Origin: Mycobacterium deserti | GTDB lineage: Bacteria > Actinomycetota > Actinomycetes > Mycobacteriales > Mycobacteriaceae | Direction: 5' to 3' | Length of the DNA: 64,000 bases | Assembly (NCBI RefSeq): GCF_025345615.1 | Contig: NZ_JAODWD010000006.1 | Location: 186,001-250,000 of the forward strand | Shown here: piece after piece, positions 25,738 to 35,681 of the stretch | Numbering within the stretch: the stretch's first letter is position 1 | Layout of the letters: each line of letters begins with the position of its first letter | Translations under genes and position numbers: made by a program | The notes under the pieces: generated by a model | What the model was told of the DNA's origin: nothing | The model's database searches: none | What the model saw: the letters and a program-made list of their open reading frames with translations, nothing else

Positions 25738-25788
25738 CGGATCTGAGCTCGAGCTGAGCGTCCGCCGTGTCAGGATGGGTCGAGGGAC

Positions 25789-26742
25789 ATGGCCCGCACC
25801 GACAATTCGACGCGTCGCGTGATCACGGTGATCGCGCTCATGATCCTTGCGGCGTTGGCGCTGCGCGGCTACCTCCCGGGCACCGCGCGGGCCGAGGAAC
25901 GCGAGCCGCCGGATCCGGACAGTCCGTTGGCGCTGTTCGTCGTCGTGGGGCTGGTCTGTGTCGCGGTGGCGATCATCGGTTTCGCGGTTCTGACGCGGCT
26001 ACGCGACCGCAGGCCGGTTCGCCCGTCGGCCGGTGAGCTGCCGCGCTCGCCGGGTGTGGTGGGCAGGCCGACGCGGAGGTTCGCGATGATCGCCCTGGCG
26101 CTGCTCATCGGCTGGCTGCTGCTCGTCGTGCTGTTGTTGCAGATCGACGGACCGAACGCGGTCGAACAGCCGGCGATGGTCGACGAACCCGTCCCGGCCG
26201 ACCCGGGGCCCTCGGAGCCGCGACCGCAGCGACCCGAACCTGAGGCGGGCAACGGTGTCATCGGGTATCTCGTCCCGCCCATGCTGGTGTTCATGGGGCT
26301 GGTCATGATCGGCACGGCGGTGGCCTCGGTGCGGCAACGGCGGCGAATGGTGCAGACGCCGGCCGACGACGTCGTCACACCGGCTCTTACTGAGGCGCCG
26401 GCCGCGGCGGGAAGCCTGGCGCGGGCCGCAGAGGTCGGTCTCGCCGAGATCGGTGACCTCTCACGGGAGCCGCGCGAGGCGATCATCGCGTGCTACGCGG
26501 CGATGGAGCGCGAACTGACGCGAGTGCCCGGAGCGGTGCCCCAGGACTGCGACACCCCGTCGGAAGTGCTGGCCAGGGCGGTCGCCAGGGGTGCGCTGCG
26601 GGCTGACAGTGCGACCGAACTCGTCGAGTTGTTCGAGGAGGCGCGATTCTCGCCGCACGTGATGGCCGAAGTGCACCGCGATGTAGCGGTTCGGGTGCTG
26701 GAACGAGTACTGGCGGAACTGCCCCATCGGAGCGTCACGTGA
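25789..26742 (+). CDS. DUF4129-type membrane protein of moxR3 block
   Basis: 317 residues. An N-terminal signal-like segment is followed by membrane segments at about 42-65, 96-117 and 160-180 and a cytoplasmic C-terminal domain from about 200. The C-terminal part (EPREAIIACYAAMERELTRV, DTPSEVLARA, ATELVELFEEARFS) is the DUF4129 domain that always accompanies MoxR/DUF58 clusters. The following genes overlap by 4 nt each. Gene order and lengths (317, 160, 317, 412, 135) match Rv3166c to Rv3162c in M. tuberculosis. The block may assemble or tether a membrane complex; the exact substrate is unknown. Confidence 0.87.
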   Translation: MARTDNSTRRVITVIALMILAALALRGYLPGTARAEEREPPDPDSPLALFVVVGLVCVAVAIIGFAVLTRLRDRRPVRPSAGELPRSPGVVGRPTRRFAMIALALLIGWLLLVVLLLQIDGPNAVEQPAMVDEPVPADPGPSEPRPQRPEPEAGNGVIGYLVPPMLVFMGLVMIGTAVASVRQRRRMVQTPADDVVTPALTEAPAAAGSLARAAEVGLAEIGDLSREPREAIIACYAAMERELTRVPGAVPQDCDTPSEVLARAVARGALRADSATELVELFEEARFSPHVMAEVHRDVAVRVLERVLAELPHRSVT

Positions 26743-27217
26743 AAAAGATTGTGGCGGCGGCATTCTTGCTGGTGATCGGCGCCGAGGCCCTCGCCCTTGC
26801 CGGGCCAGACCGGGGGTTGATTCTGCTTTTCGCGGGTGTCGCCGTCGCGTTATCGGTGCTCGCGGTGCGCTGGTACCTGACGCGGGAGGGCCGCGCCGAG
26901 GAGGAGCCTGCGATCGACGATGCCGCGGAGTCGTTGCGGCGCTGGATGTCTCGAACCGAGGTGCTGGTCAGCCGAGCGGAGGCGACCAGGACCGAGTGGG
27001 ATCGCCATCTGCGCCCGATGCTGGCCCGCCAGTTCGAGATGGCGACCGGCCAGAAGCGGACCAAGGACCGGGCGGCGTACCACGCGTCGGGGCGGATGTT
27101 GTTCGGTTCCGAGCTGTGGCAGTGGGTAGACCCGGAGAACGTCGCCCGCGACGGCCGGAGTGAGTCGGCGCCCGGCCGCGAAGCGCTCGACGAGATCCTG
27201 CAGAGGTTGGAGCGCAT

Positions 27218-27221
<4 letters not shown>
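26739..27221 (+). CDS. small membrane protein of moxR3 block
   Basis: 160 residues with a GTG start overlapping the previous stop by 4 nt. Two short hydrophobic segments (about 5-22 and 27-45) are followed by a soluble helical part (RRWMSRTEVLVSRAEATRTE, HLRPMLARQFEMATGQ). Its position between the DUF4129 protein and MoxR is conserved in mycobacteria. It overlaps moxR by 4 nt (ATGA). Function unknown, probably a partner of the AAA+ ATPase. Confidence 0.82.
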
Positions 27222-28171
<950 letters not shown>

Positions 28172-28220
28172 CGCGGACGCGTCGGGGCACCGCCCGTCCG
28201 AAGGGCAGGGGGAAAGCAAG

Positions 28221-29459
28221 ATGGCCATCGAGACCCGCAGCACGGATGTCGAACTGCGTTGGCGGGCATCGTCTCTGACGCTGGCGATGATCACCTGCGC
28301 GGCGGCGACGCTTGCCGTGGCGGTGCTCGGCTCGCATTGGCAGCTGGTGGCGTTCGCCGCGCCGCTGCTGGGGGTCCTCTCGTCGATCGGCTGGCAACGG
28401 CCCGGCGGGGGTGTTCGGGTGCACGCGCAGCCCGCGGCGCACCGGTGTTTCGAGACCGAGCAGGCGCAGGTGACGGTGTGGACCGACGGCGCGGACCTGT
28501 CGGTGTCGGTGATCGACGGTATGACGCTGGAAGTCGTCTCCCGCGAGGGTGCTTCGCGCCAGACCGTCGAAGTGTCGGCCGGTCGCTGGGGCCGCTACCC
28601 AATCCGGGCCGACGTCTCCGTTCTAGCGGCCGGCGGGCTGCTCGAGGGCACGGCGACCGTCGACGCCGCGGAGGTGTACGTGTTCCCGCTGGCCCCGCCG
28701 CACGCGACCGCGATTCCCCGCACCGACCTGCTCGACCGCCTCGGCACGCACCTCACCCGCTACCTCGGACCGGGTGTCGAATACGCCGACGTGCGCAAGT
28801 ACGTACCCGGGGACCAACTGCGCACGGTGAACTGGTCGGTGAGCGCGCGGCGCGGCAGCCTGCATGTGACCGAGCGGCTGACCGACCGCGCCGCGGATGT
28901 CGTGGTGCTGGTCGACAACTACCCGCAGCCGGCGGGCCCGGCGAGCGAAGCGACGGACCGGGTGGTGCGAGGCGCCGTACAGGTTGTGCAGAGCGCGCTA
29001 CGCAGTGGCGACCGCGCGGGGGTGGTCGCGTTGGGCGACCGCAGGCCGCGCTGGCTCGGCGCCGACATCGGTCGCAGGCAGTTCTACCGGGTGCTCGACG
29101 CGGTGCTCGCGGCCGGCGGAGGCTACGAGACCACCCCGGGAACGTTGGCACCGCGGGCGGCGGTGCCCCCGGGCGCGATCGTCGTCGCCTTCTCCACACT
29201 GCTGGACACCGAGTTCGCGCTCGCGCTGATCGACCTGCGCAAAAGGGGCCACACCGTCGTCGCCGTGGACGTGCTGGAAGGCGCTCCGTTCTCGGAGGAC
29301 TGCGACCGGCTGATCGCGCGTATGTGGTCGCTGCAGCGGTCGTTCATGTACCGCGACATGAGCACCCTTGGAGTCGACGTGGTGGCGTGGCGCTCGGACA
29401 GCACCCTCGATGCGGCGATGCACCTAGTGCCCGATCATCGACGCCGGATTAGGCGATGA
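28221..29459 (+). CDS. DUF58 (VWA-like) membrane protein
   Basis: 412 residues from ATG 28221 with GGGGGAAAG upstream. Two N-terminal membrane segments (about 20-55) are followed by a beta-rich region, then the DUF58 signature YVPGDQLRTVNWSVSARRG near 193-211 and a VWA-like tail with VVVLVDNYPQP in place of a full MIDAS DxSxS. DUF58 proteins are the partners of MoxR ATPases. It overlaps the following small membrane protein by 4 nt. Confidence 0.9.
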   Translation: MAIETRSTDVELRWRASSLTLAMITCAAATLAVAVLGSHWQLVAFAAPLLGVLSSIGWQRPGGGVRVHAQPAAHRCFETEQAQVTVWTDGADLSVSVIDGMTLEVVSREGASRQTVEVSAGRWGRYPIRADVSVLAAGGLLEGTATVDAAEVYVFPLAPPHATAIPRTDLLDRLGTHLTRYLGPGVEYADVRKYVPGDQLRTVNWSVSARRGSLHVTERLTDRAADVVVLVDNYPQPAGPASEATDRVVRGAVQVVQSALRSGDRAGVVALGDRRPRWLGADIGRRQFYRVLDAVLAAGGGYETTPGTLAPRAAVPPGAIVVAFSTLLDTEFALALIDLRKRGHTVVAVDVLEGAPFSEDCDRLIARMWSLQRSFMYRDMSTLGVDVVAWRSDSTLDAAMHLVPDHRRRIRR

Positions 29460-29863
29460 ACCGCGCGCTGGCGACGGCGTTCGGCTTGGTGATGGTGGCC
29501 GCCTCGGCGGTCAACGCCGACGACCAGGCGTTGGTCGCCGCCGGGTTGGCCGCCGCCGCAGTGCTTCTCGGGATCGCCGTGCGGCCGGTGGCGACGATCG
29601 CGGTGCTGCTGACAGCCGCGGTGATCGTGATCGACGACGCGCCGCCCATGCTGGCGGCGTTGGCAGGGCTTTCGGCCGCCGGTTATCTGGTGCTTCGGCA
29701 CACGGCGGGCACCAGTGGGCCGACCCTGATCGGCGCCGTGGGTTTCGCCGCCGCGGCCCTGCTGGCGGTGTCGATGCCGTGGCAGCTGCCGTGGCTGCCG
29801 CTGGTGGCGCCGATCGCTGTGCTCGCGCTCATCGTCCTGGTCACCCGGCCGTTCTGGGCTTAG
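29456..29863 (+). CDS. small polytopic membrane protein closing the moxR3 block
   Basis: 135 residues, about five hydrophobic segments of Ala, Val and Leu, few charges. It starts with ATGA overlapping the DUF58 stop and occupies the place of Rv3162c in the M. tuberculosis cluster. The end overlaps the convergent hydrolase gene by 4 nt. Function unknown; likely a membrane subunit of the MoxR-associated complex. Confidence 0.8.
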   Translation: MNRALATAFGLVMVAASAVNADDQALVAAGLAAAAVLLGIAVRPVATIAVLLTAAVIVIDDAPPMLAALAGLSAAGYLVLRHTAGTSGPTLIGAVGFAAAALLAVSMPWQLPWLPLVAPIAVLALIVLVTRPFWA

Positions 29864-30708
29864 AAGAGGTCCGGTGTCACCGGCGGTACATCGTCGAGAA
29901 ACGCATTCACCATCGGCACCAGCACCGCAGACTCCCCGGAGATGCCGATGTGCGACGTCGCAGGCAGGATCACCAGCCGCGCCGCCGGAACCGCCTGCAA
30001 CGTTCCCGTCATCGCCGCCTGCTCATCGCCGCCGCCGCGCAGCGTGAACATCGCCACCGCATGCTCGGGCCGCACACCGTCGGCGTCGCCGATGATGACC
30101 ATCGTCGGAGCGGATATCGACCGCATCTGCGCATCGGTGATGTTCTGGTCGTCCCTGTTCAACACCGTCATCTTGGCGACGTAGGCGTCGAACGCCTCGG
30201 CATCTGGCGTGTGGTCCATGAACGCCCGCTCGACCGTCGTACCGGCGAATGCCGCAGAGCTGAGCCCCCCCAGCGCCTCGATCACCGACGGATACCAGCC
30301 GTCCTGACGAAAGGTGGCCGACAGCGAAACCAGCTTGTTGACCAGAGCGGGGTGCCGAATCGCCAGCTGCAACGCCACGCCACCGCCCTGCGAGTAGCCC
30401 ATCACGTCGGCGTGCTCGACGTTCAGTGCGCTCAGCAGCGTCGCGGCATCGTCACCGAACTGCTCATAGGACATCGCGCGGGAGGTATCCGGCGTGCGGC
30501 CGTGCCCCTGCTGGTCGAAGACGATCACCGGGCGCGTCTGCGCGAAGCCGGACACCCACGACGACATCGAGTCGGTGGCCATGAACGCGCCGGGGATGAG
30601 CAGGAGCGGAGTGGTGTTCGACGAGCCGAGATCGCCGTAAATCTCGTGGTAAACGTTCAGACCGTTGATCGGCAGGTGGCCGCTGCGCGACGGCGTCATA
30701 GCCGTCAT
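29860..30708 (-). CDS. alpha/beta hydrolase
   Basis: 282 residues from ATG 30708, whose ATGA overlaps the stop of the preceding DUF899 gene. The fold elements are LLLIPGAFMATDSM (oxyanion strand), FDQQGHGRT, the nucleophile elbow GYSQGGG, the acid in IIGDADGVRPEH and the catalytic His in LPATSHIGI. The family includes esterases, C-C hydrolases and haloperoxidases; substrate not assignable. It is co-transcribed with a thioredoxin-like protein. Confidence 0.88.
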   Translation of the reverse strand: MTAMTPSRSGHLPINGLNVYHEIYGDLGSSNTTPLLLIPGAFMATDSMSSWVSGFAQTRPVIVFDQQGHGRTPDTSRAMSYEQFGDDAATLLSALNVEHADVMGYSQGGGVALQLAIRHPALVNKLVSLSATFRQDGWYPSVIEALGGLSSAAFAGTTVERAFMDHTPDAEAFDAYVAKMTVLNRDDQNITDAQMRSISAPTMVIIGDADGVRPEHAVAMFTLRGGGDEQAAMTGTLQAVPAARLVILPATSHIGISGESAVLVPMVNAFLDDVPPVTPDLF

Positions 30709-31370
30709 GTGTCGTACTCGTGGTGCCTGCGCCACCACACGTACGGTGGCGACTGCGGATAACCGGCCGGCGAATCTTCCCAGTCCTCCTGGCGCCCAAG
30801 CGGAGTCAGGTCGAGGTAGGCCCACGTGCCTCCGACTGCTTCATCGCCGCGGTTGTTGATGAAGTATGTGCGGGAAATGTGGTGGCCGTCGCGGTAGAAG
30901 ACGTTGGTGCCGTGCCACTCGTCGACACCGAAGTCGGCGTCGAAGCCGTCGGTCAGCGTGTACCAGGGAATGTCCCAGCCCATGCGTAGCTTCAGTTGCG
31001 CGATACGCTCCTGCGGTGCGCGGGAGACGAACGCCAGCGTGGTGTCGCGGGCGTTGAGGTGCGCGAGGTGGGCCACCTGATCGGCCAGCAGTGAACACCC
31101 CGGGCAGCCCAAGTCGGGCCAGCCGTCGACGTCGGGTTGGTAGAAGAACCGGTAGACGATCAGTTGGCGTCGCCCGTCGAACAGGTCCTGCAGGCTCGCC
31201 GGACCGGTAGGCCCGTCGAACAGGTAATCCTTGACGATGGCCGTCCGTGGCATCCTGCGCCGCTGCGCGGCCAGCGCGTCGCGGGCGCGAGTGTGTTCTT
31301 TCTCCTTGACCAGTAGCTCCTGGCGGGCCGCCTCCCAGGCTTCCGGCGTGACGATCGGTGGTAGGTCCAT
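30705..31370 (-). CDS. DUF899 thioredoxin-like protein
   Basis: 221 residues from ATG 31370 (MDLPPIVTPEAW); ten upstream codons are not conserved-looking. The DUF899 signature is present: VKEKEHTRARDALAAQRRRM, the YLFDGPTG motif, LIVYRFFYQPD, a CPGCS dithiol-type motif and LAFVSRAP. DUF899 proteins have a thioredoxin fold and unknown substrates. Coupled to the downstream hydrolase by a 4-nt overlap. Confidence 0.88.
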   Translation of the reverse strand: MDLPPIVTPEAWEAARQELLVKEKEHTRARDALAAQRRRMPRTAIVKDYLFDGPTGPASLQDLFDGRRQLIVYRFFYQPDVDGWPDLGCPGCSLLADQVAHLAHLNARDTTLAFVSRAPQERIAQLKLRMGWDIPWYTLTDGFDADFGVDEWHGTNVFYRDGHHISRTYFINNRGDEAVGGTWAYLDLTPLGRQEDWEDSPAGYPQSPPYVWWRRHHEYDT

Positions 31371-31454
31371 GCCGATACAGACCACGCGAACCGGCACAAC
31401 TCATCGCCGCGACCGACCCCGACCGCTATGTTTACCCGTGCCACCAGTAACAAG

Positions 31455-31469
31455 TAAGCGAAATGCTTA
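31455..31469. promoter_or_regulatory. TAAGC-GAAAT-GCTTA palindrome upstream of MFS/tetR
   Basis: Five-base inverted arms around a five-base spacer, 29 bp before the MFS start and just after a TATGTT element near 31428-31433. It could be the operator of the co-encoded TetR regulator, which sits downstream of the transporter. Confidence 0.35.
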
Positions 31470-31497
31470 GCGCGACGCCCGATTTGAAGGATCACCC

Positions 31498-32808
31498 ATG
31501 TCCTCCGACGTACGTAAGGCAGTCACCGGAGCATCGATCGGCAACGCCGTGGAATGGTTCGACTTCGCCATCTACGGATTCCTGGCGACATTCATCGCCG
31601 CGAACTTCTTTCCGTCGGGTGACGAGACCGCAGCGCTGCTCAATACGTTCGCGATCTTCGCGGCGGCGTTCTTCATGCGCCCGCTGGGCGGATTCGTGTT
31701 CGGGCCCCTCGGCGACCGCATCGGACGCCAGCGCGTGCTCGCCGTCGTGATCCTGCTGATGTCGGGCGCGACCGTCGCGATCGGCCTGCTGCCCACCTAC
31801 GCCTCGATCGGCGTCACCGCACCGCTGCTGCTGTTGTTCCTGCGCTGCCTGCAGGGCTTCTCCGCCGGCGGCGAATACGGCGGCGGCGCCGTCTACCTCG
31901 CCGAGTTCGCCTCGGACAAGCGCCGCGGCGTGACCATCACCTACATGGCCTGGTCCGGAGTTCTCGGGTTCCTGCTCGGCTCGGTGACCGTGACGCTGTT
32001 GCAGGCGATGCTTCCCGCCGACGCCATGGAGAGCTACGGCTGGCGCATCCCGTTTCTGATCGCGGGCCCGCTCGGCCTCGTCGGCCTCTACATCCGTCTG
32101 CGCCTCGACGACACCCCGCAGTTCGCCGAGCTGAGCCGCAACCAGCAGGTCGCGAAGTCGCCGCTGGCCGCCCTGCGGGAGGCGGTGACCGGCTCTTGGC
32201 GGTCGATCCTTCAGGTGATCGGGCTATTCATCGTCTTCAATGTCGGCTACTACGTGGTGTTCACGTTCCTGCCGACGTACTTCATCAAGACCCTCGGGTT
32301 CACCAAGACCAATGCCTTCGTGTCGATCACCCTGGCCAGCGTGGCCGCCCTCGTGCTCATCCTTCCCTTCGCCGCGTTGTCCGACCGGATCGGCCGCAAG
32401 CCGATGCTGATCGCCGGTTCGGTGGCGTTCGTCGTCCTCGGCTACCCGTTGTTCCTGCTGCTGAATTCGGGCTCGCTGATCGGCGCGATCGCCGCCCACT
32501 GCGGCCTGGCGGCCATCGAGTCGATCTACGTCTCGGTTGCGGTGTCGGCAGGCGTCGAACTGTTCGCAACCCGTGTGCGCTACAGCGGGTTCTCGGTGGG
32601 CTACAACATCTGCGTCGCCGGCTTCGGCGGCACGACGCCCTACATCGTCACCTGGCTGACCGCCGAGACGCAGAATTCTCTGGCGCCTGCCTTCTACCTG
32701 ATCGTCGCCGCGGTGGTCTCGCTGACCACGGTGCTGACCCTGAGAGAGACCGCGGCGCGGCCGCTTCCGCAGACCGGCCACCGGCGCGAAGCGGCAGCGT
32801 TACAGTGA
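31498..32808 (+). CDS. MFS transporter, MHS (metabolite:H+ symporter) family
   Basis: 436 residues, 12 membrane segments. The MHS group is marked by the opening GASIGNAVEWFDFAIYGFL, the loop 2-3 motif GPLGDRIGRQRVL and the RCLQGFSAGGEYGG block, with a second GR-motif ALSDRIGRKPM after segment 8. Relatives carry proline/betaine, alpha-ketoglutarate, shikimate or citrate with protons; the substrate is not assignable. tetR follows after 4 bp, so it probably controls this operon. Confidence 0.92.
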   Translation: MSSDVRKAVTGASIGNAVEWFDFAIYGFLATFIAANFFPSGDETAALLNTFAIFAAAFFMRPLGGFVFGPLGDRIGRQRVLAVVILLMSGATVAIGLLPTYASIGVTAPLLLLFLRCLQGFSAGGEYGGGAVYLAEFASDKRRGVTITYMAWSGVLGFLLGSVTVTLLQAMLPADAMESYGWRIPFLIAGPLGLVGLYIRLRLDDTPQFAELSRNQQVAKSPLAALREAVTGSWRSILQVIGLFIVFNVGYYVVFTFLPTYFIKTLGFTKTNAFVSITLASVAALVLILPFAALSDRIGRKPMLIAGSVAFVVLGYPLFLLLNSGSLIGAIAAHCGLAAIESIYVSVAVSAGVELFATRVRYSGFSVGYNICVAGFGGTTPYIVTWLTAETQNSLAPAFYLIVAAVVSLTTVLTLRETAARPLPQTGHRREAAALQ

Positions 32809-32812
32809 ACAT

Positions 32813-33457
32813 GTGCCGCCGCAATCCGAACCAGCGCCGCGGCCCCGGCTGACTTCTCGAGGCGCTGCGACCCGCAACCGCATCGTGCTGGCGGCCGCCG
32901 AACTGATGCACGTGCAGGGCGTCGCGGCGACGACCATCGACGAGGTGCTGGCCGCCAGCGCGACAAGCAAATCCCAGTTCTACCAACACTTTGAGGACAA
33001 AGCCGAACTGGTCTACGAGGTCATCACCCAGCGCGCTGACGAGGTGCTGTCTTGGCAGCGGCTGCGCCTGGAGAAGGTCGATTCGTTCCGCGGTTTGTAC
33101 CAGTGGCGCGACGCGATGGTGCAGCGATGCGCATTACGCAGAGGGCTCTGGGGGTGCGAACTCGGTTCTCTCGCTGCGGAATTGTCGGACACCGACGACA
33201 GAGCGCGCGCCTCGCTGTCGGAGTATTTCAACGAATGGCGGGCCCTGCTCGCTGCTGCGCTGGAGCGCATGCGAGACACAGGGATACTGCGAGAGGATGC
33301 CGATATTCGCGCTCTCGCAACAGGTTTACTTGCCGCGGTGGAAGGCGGTTACCTGCTGTCGCAGACCGGTCGCGACCCGCGCTTGATGCAAGCCGCGCTG
33401 AACATGGCGATCGGCCACGTGGCGTCGTTCGCGGCCGCCACAGAACCCGTGTCCTGA
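32813..33457 (+). CDS. TetR-family transcriptional regulator
   Basis: 214 residues from GTG 32813. The N-terminal helix-turn-helix is visible: RNRIVLAAAELMHVQG, TTIDEVLAASATSKSQFYQHF, ending in the DKAELV helix. The C-terminal ligand domain resembles the TetR_C group with CELGSLAAELSDTD. It sits 4 bp behind the MFS gene and presumably senses its substrate or an inducer. An inverted repeat at 31455 upstream of the pair is a possible operator. Confidence 0.9.
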   Translation: MPPQSEPAPRPRLTSRGAATRNRIVLAAAELMHVQGVAATTIDEVLAASATSKSQFYQHFEDKAELVYEVITQRADEVLSWQRLRLEKVDSFRGLYQWRDAMVQRCALRRGLWGCELGSLAAELSDTDDRARASLSEYFNEWRALLAAALERMRDTGILREDADIRALATGLLAAVEGGYLLSQTGRDPRLMQAALNMAIGHVASFAAATEPVS

Positions 33458-33478
33458 CGGCGGCCGCGACGACGGCTG

Positions 33479-33754
33479 CTAATTGTCGCCGGGGATGGCG
33501 GTCGGCGCCGGCGGCGCGTGAACCGTCGGCGAGAACGGGTTGGGGCCCGGCTCGATGCGCGGCGCCTTCTCCGTCGGTTCGGCAGGCGCGGGCGTGGTCG
33601 CCGGTGCCTCCGAGGTCGTCGTCGTGGTGGTCGTCGTGGTCGTCTCCTCCGGCGCGTCTTCCTCCTGTGCGCAGGACGCCGTCAGTCCGACCATCGCGAC
33701 GATCGCGATACCGCCCGCGCCTGCGGCGAGGCGGCGACCCCAATGTGACGTCAT
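33479..33754 (-). CDS. Thr-rich exported protein, paralogue 1
   Basis: 91 residues from ATG 33754 with GAGGAA six bases upstream. A signal peptide with RR (MTSHWGRRLAAG) ends at GLTASC; the -3 residue is Thr with Leu at -4, so a lipoprotein cut is possible but not canonical. Then follow an acidic QEEDAPEE patch, a run of ten Thr, a Pro/Ala linker and an invariant C-terminus (KAPRIEPGPNPFSPTVH, PPAPTAIPGDN). A second copy lies at 51513-51791. Family function unknown. Confidence 0.8.
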   Translation of the reverse strand: MTSHWGRRLAAGAGGIAIVAMVGLTASCAQEEDAPEETTTTTTTTTTSEAPATTPAPAEPTEKAPRIEPGPNPFSPTVHAPPAPTAIPGDN

Positions 33755-33784
33755 GATGTTATTCCTCACTGTCGATTAACTGAA

Positions 33785-34018
33785 CTATATCGTCCAAAAA
33801 ACGTCGGCGTCAACGCAGGTAACAGACCGGCGATCCCGCGATAATCGAGACGATCGGGTCCAGTCACGCGGGCCGGCCTTCTCGCCGGTCATGATCACCG
33901 CGGCATGGGTGTCGACCGTCGCGCACCCGCAGGTGGTCGTAGGTACTGGTGCTGCGGGCGAGGTAGCGGCGCAGCGCCGTGTCCTCGAGTCCGGTGCCTC
34001 GACTCGCAGATTGCCCAT
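33785..34018 (-). pseudogene. possible degraded gene fragment next to MerR
   Basis: The 323-bp gap between the Thr-rich gene and merR has no convincing intact gene. On the minus strand one frame reads DTALRRYLARSTSTYDHLRV and the adjacent frame continues TVDTHAAVIMTGEKAGPRDW, both more protein-like than chance, which suggests a frameshifted relic. The start region is directly downstream (minus strand) of the MerR-type operator, so this may have been a regulated target. I do not recognize the family. Confidence 0.3.
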
Positions 34019-34033
34019 GGCTAGACGGTCCGT

Positions 34034-34056
34034 CCTCCCCCAGGGGGAGGGTCAAG
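34034..34056. promoter_or_regulatory. MerR-type operator A
   Basis: CCTCCCCC-A-GGGGGAGG is a perfect 8-1-8 palindrome (34034-34050), followed by GTCAAG. On the minus strand it reads TTGACC then the palindrome, the classic long-spacer MerR promoter layout. It lies 28 bp before the merR start. An almost identical site is at 39181-39202. Confidence 0.7.
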
Positions 34057-34077
34057 GACCGAGGCAGACTGGGCGTC

Positions 34078-34911
34078 ATGCCATCCGGATTGACCATCGG
34101 CGAGTTCGCGACGTTGACCCACCTGAGTGTGCGGACATTGCGCCGCTACCACGAGGCCGGGCTCCTCGAGCCCGCCACGGTCGACCCGTTCACCGGCTAC
34201 CGCTACTACACACCCGACCAGATTCCCACCGCGCAGGTCATTCATCGGCTTCGCCAACTCGACGTGCCCCTGGCCGAGGTCGAGACCGTTCTCGGCACCG
34301 ACGATCCGCATGAGCGCGCCGAGGTGATCGAAGGGCATCTGCAGCGCCTCGAAGCCGAACTCGAACGAACCCGTGCCGCGGTCCTTTCCCTACGGCGGCT
34401 GCTGCGCCCCACTCCCGCCGACTTGCCCGTCGAGTTGCGTACGGTCCGCGGCCGCGCCGTGGCTGCGATCAACGGCCACGTCCGACTTGAGGATTCGCTT
34501 CTCTGGTATGACTCCGCGATGACGGAACTGGATGCGACTTTCCCGCCGGCGGAACGTACGGGGCCACCGGGCGGGCAGTACGCCAACGAGCTGTTCACCC
34601 ACGGAGTCGGGACGATGACCGTCTTCCGGCCCGTCCGTGCGCCCCACCCGAATGGTCGGATCGAGGTCGTCGACCTCCCGCCTGCCGACCTCGCCATCGC
34701 CGTGCACGCCGGGCCGCACGACGACATCGACGTCACCTACGGCCGCCTCGGCGCCTGGGTGGTCGAGCACGCCCTGACGGTTGACGGACCGATTCACGAG
34801 GTCTATCGGGTGGGGCCGCGCGACACCGCCGACCCCGCCGAGTGGCGCACGGAGATCGGCTGGCCGGTCTTTCGACTCGCCGCGGCGGTCGAGCCGCAGC
34901 TTCGGTCGTGA
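34078..34911 (+). CDS. MerR-family regulator with GyrI-like effector domain
   Basis: 277 residues from ATG 34078. The MerR HTH opens LTIGEFATLTHLSVRTLRRY, then HEAGLLEPA and the wing TGYRYYTPDQ. A coiled dimerization helix (GHLQRLEAELERTRAAVLSL) connects to a C-terminal GyrI/AraC-effector-type domain (EVVDLPPADLAIAVHAGPHD and VYRVGPRDT), as in BmrR and TipA-type drug sensors. Matching palindromes lie just upstream and in front of the SnoaL/SDR operon at 39.2 kb, so it probably controls both. The stop is 1 bp from the convergent SDR gene. Confidence 0.9.
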   Translation: MPSGLTIGEFATLTHLSVRTLRRYHEAGLLEPATVDPFTGYRYYTPDQIPTAQVIHRLRQLDVPLAEVETVLGTDDPHERAEVIEGHLQRLEAELERTRAAVLSLRRLLRPTPADLPVELRTVRGRAVAAINGHVRLEDSLLWYDSAMTELDATFPPAERTGPPGGQYANELFTHGVGTMTVFRPVRAPHPNGRIEVVDLPPADLAIAVHAGPHDDIDVTYGRLGAWVVEHALTVDGPIHEVYRVGPRDTADPAEWRTEIGWPVFRLAAAVEPQLRS

Positions 34912-34912
34912 C

Positions 34913-35647
34913 CTACTGCGCGCTCGCTGCGGGCCGCACGATGATCTCGTTGACATCGACTTCCTGAGGCTGTGCCACGGCGTAGGCAATCGCGTCGGCG
35001 ATCGCCGATGCCGGTAGCGCGACCGAGCGGTACGCCTTCATCGCCTCGCGGGCCCCCGAGTCCGAGATCGACTCCGCCAGTTCGGATTCGGTGACTCCAG
35101 GGGAGATCAGCGTCACCCGGATGTCACCGTCCGACTCCTGTCGAAGACCCTCGGAGATCGCCCGCACGGCGAACTTGGTGGCGCTGTACACCGCCGAGGT
35201 GGGCACCACTTCGTAGGCGCCCACCGAGGCGACGTTGACGACGTGTCCGCCACCTTGGGCCGCCATGACGGGTAGCACCGCGCTGATTCCGTGCAGGACG
35301 CCCCGGACGTTGACGTCGATCATGCGGTCCCACTCGTCGACCTTACGAGCGGCCAACGGTGACAACGGCATGACGCCCGCGTTGTTGACGATGACGTCGA
35401 CCCGTCCGTAGAGGTCCCGGGCCGCCTGGACGAAGCGTTCGACGTCGGCGGCATCGGTGACGTCGAGGCGCTGAAATGCCGCCTGCCCTCCGGCATCGGT
35501 GATCCGAGCGGACAGCTCCTCGAGCCGGTCGGTTCTTCTGGCGCCCAGGAAGACGTGGTGGCCATCGCGTGCCAACCGCAGCGCGGTGGCTTCGCCGATG
35601 CCGCTGCTGGCGCCGGTGATCAGAACGACCTTGGTGTTGTCGGACAT
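34913..35647 (-). CDS. SDR-family oxidoreductase
   Basis: 244 residues from ATG 35647 (MSDNTKVVLITG), which has AAGAGAG about ten bases upstream; an ATG three codons earlier is too close to it. Classical SDR motifs are TGASSGIG, NNAG, Ser of the catalytic triad in VNVASVGAY and Y-S-A-T-K (Tyr and Lys). It is 34 bp downstream of a second SDR on the same strand. Cofactor is probably NADP(H) from GARRTDR after strand 2. Substrate unknown. Confidence 0.9.
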   Translation of the reverse strand: MSDNTKVVLITGASSGIGEATALRLARDGHHVFLGARRTDRLEELSARITDAGGQAAFQRLDVTDAADVERFVQAARDLYGRVDVIVNNAGVMPLSPLAARKVDEWDRMIDVNVRGVLHGISAVLPVMAAQGGGHVVNVASVGAYEVVPTSAVYSATKFAVRAISEGLRQESDGDIRVTLISPGVTESELAESISDSGAREAMKAYRSVALPASAIADAIAYAVAQPQEVDVNEIIVRPAASAQ

Positions 35648-35681
35648 GTTCTTCATTCTCTCTTCGCCGTGATGGCGAGTC

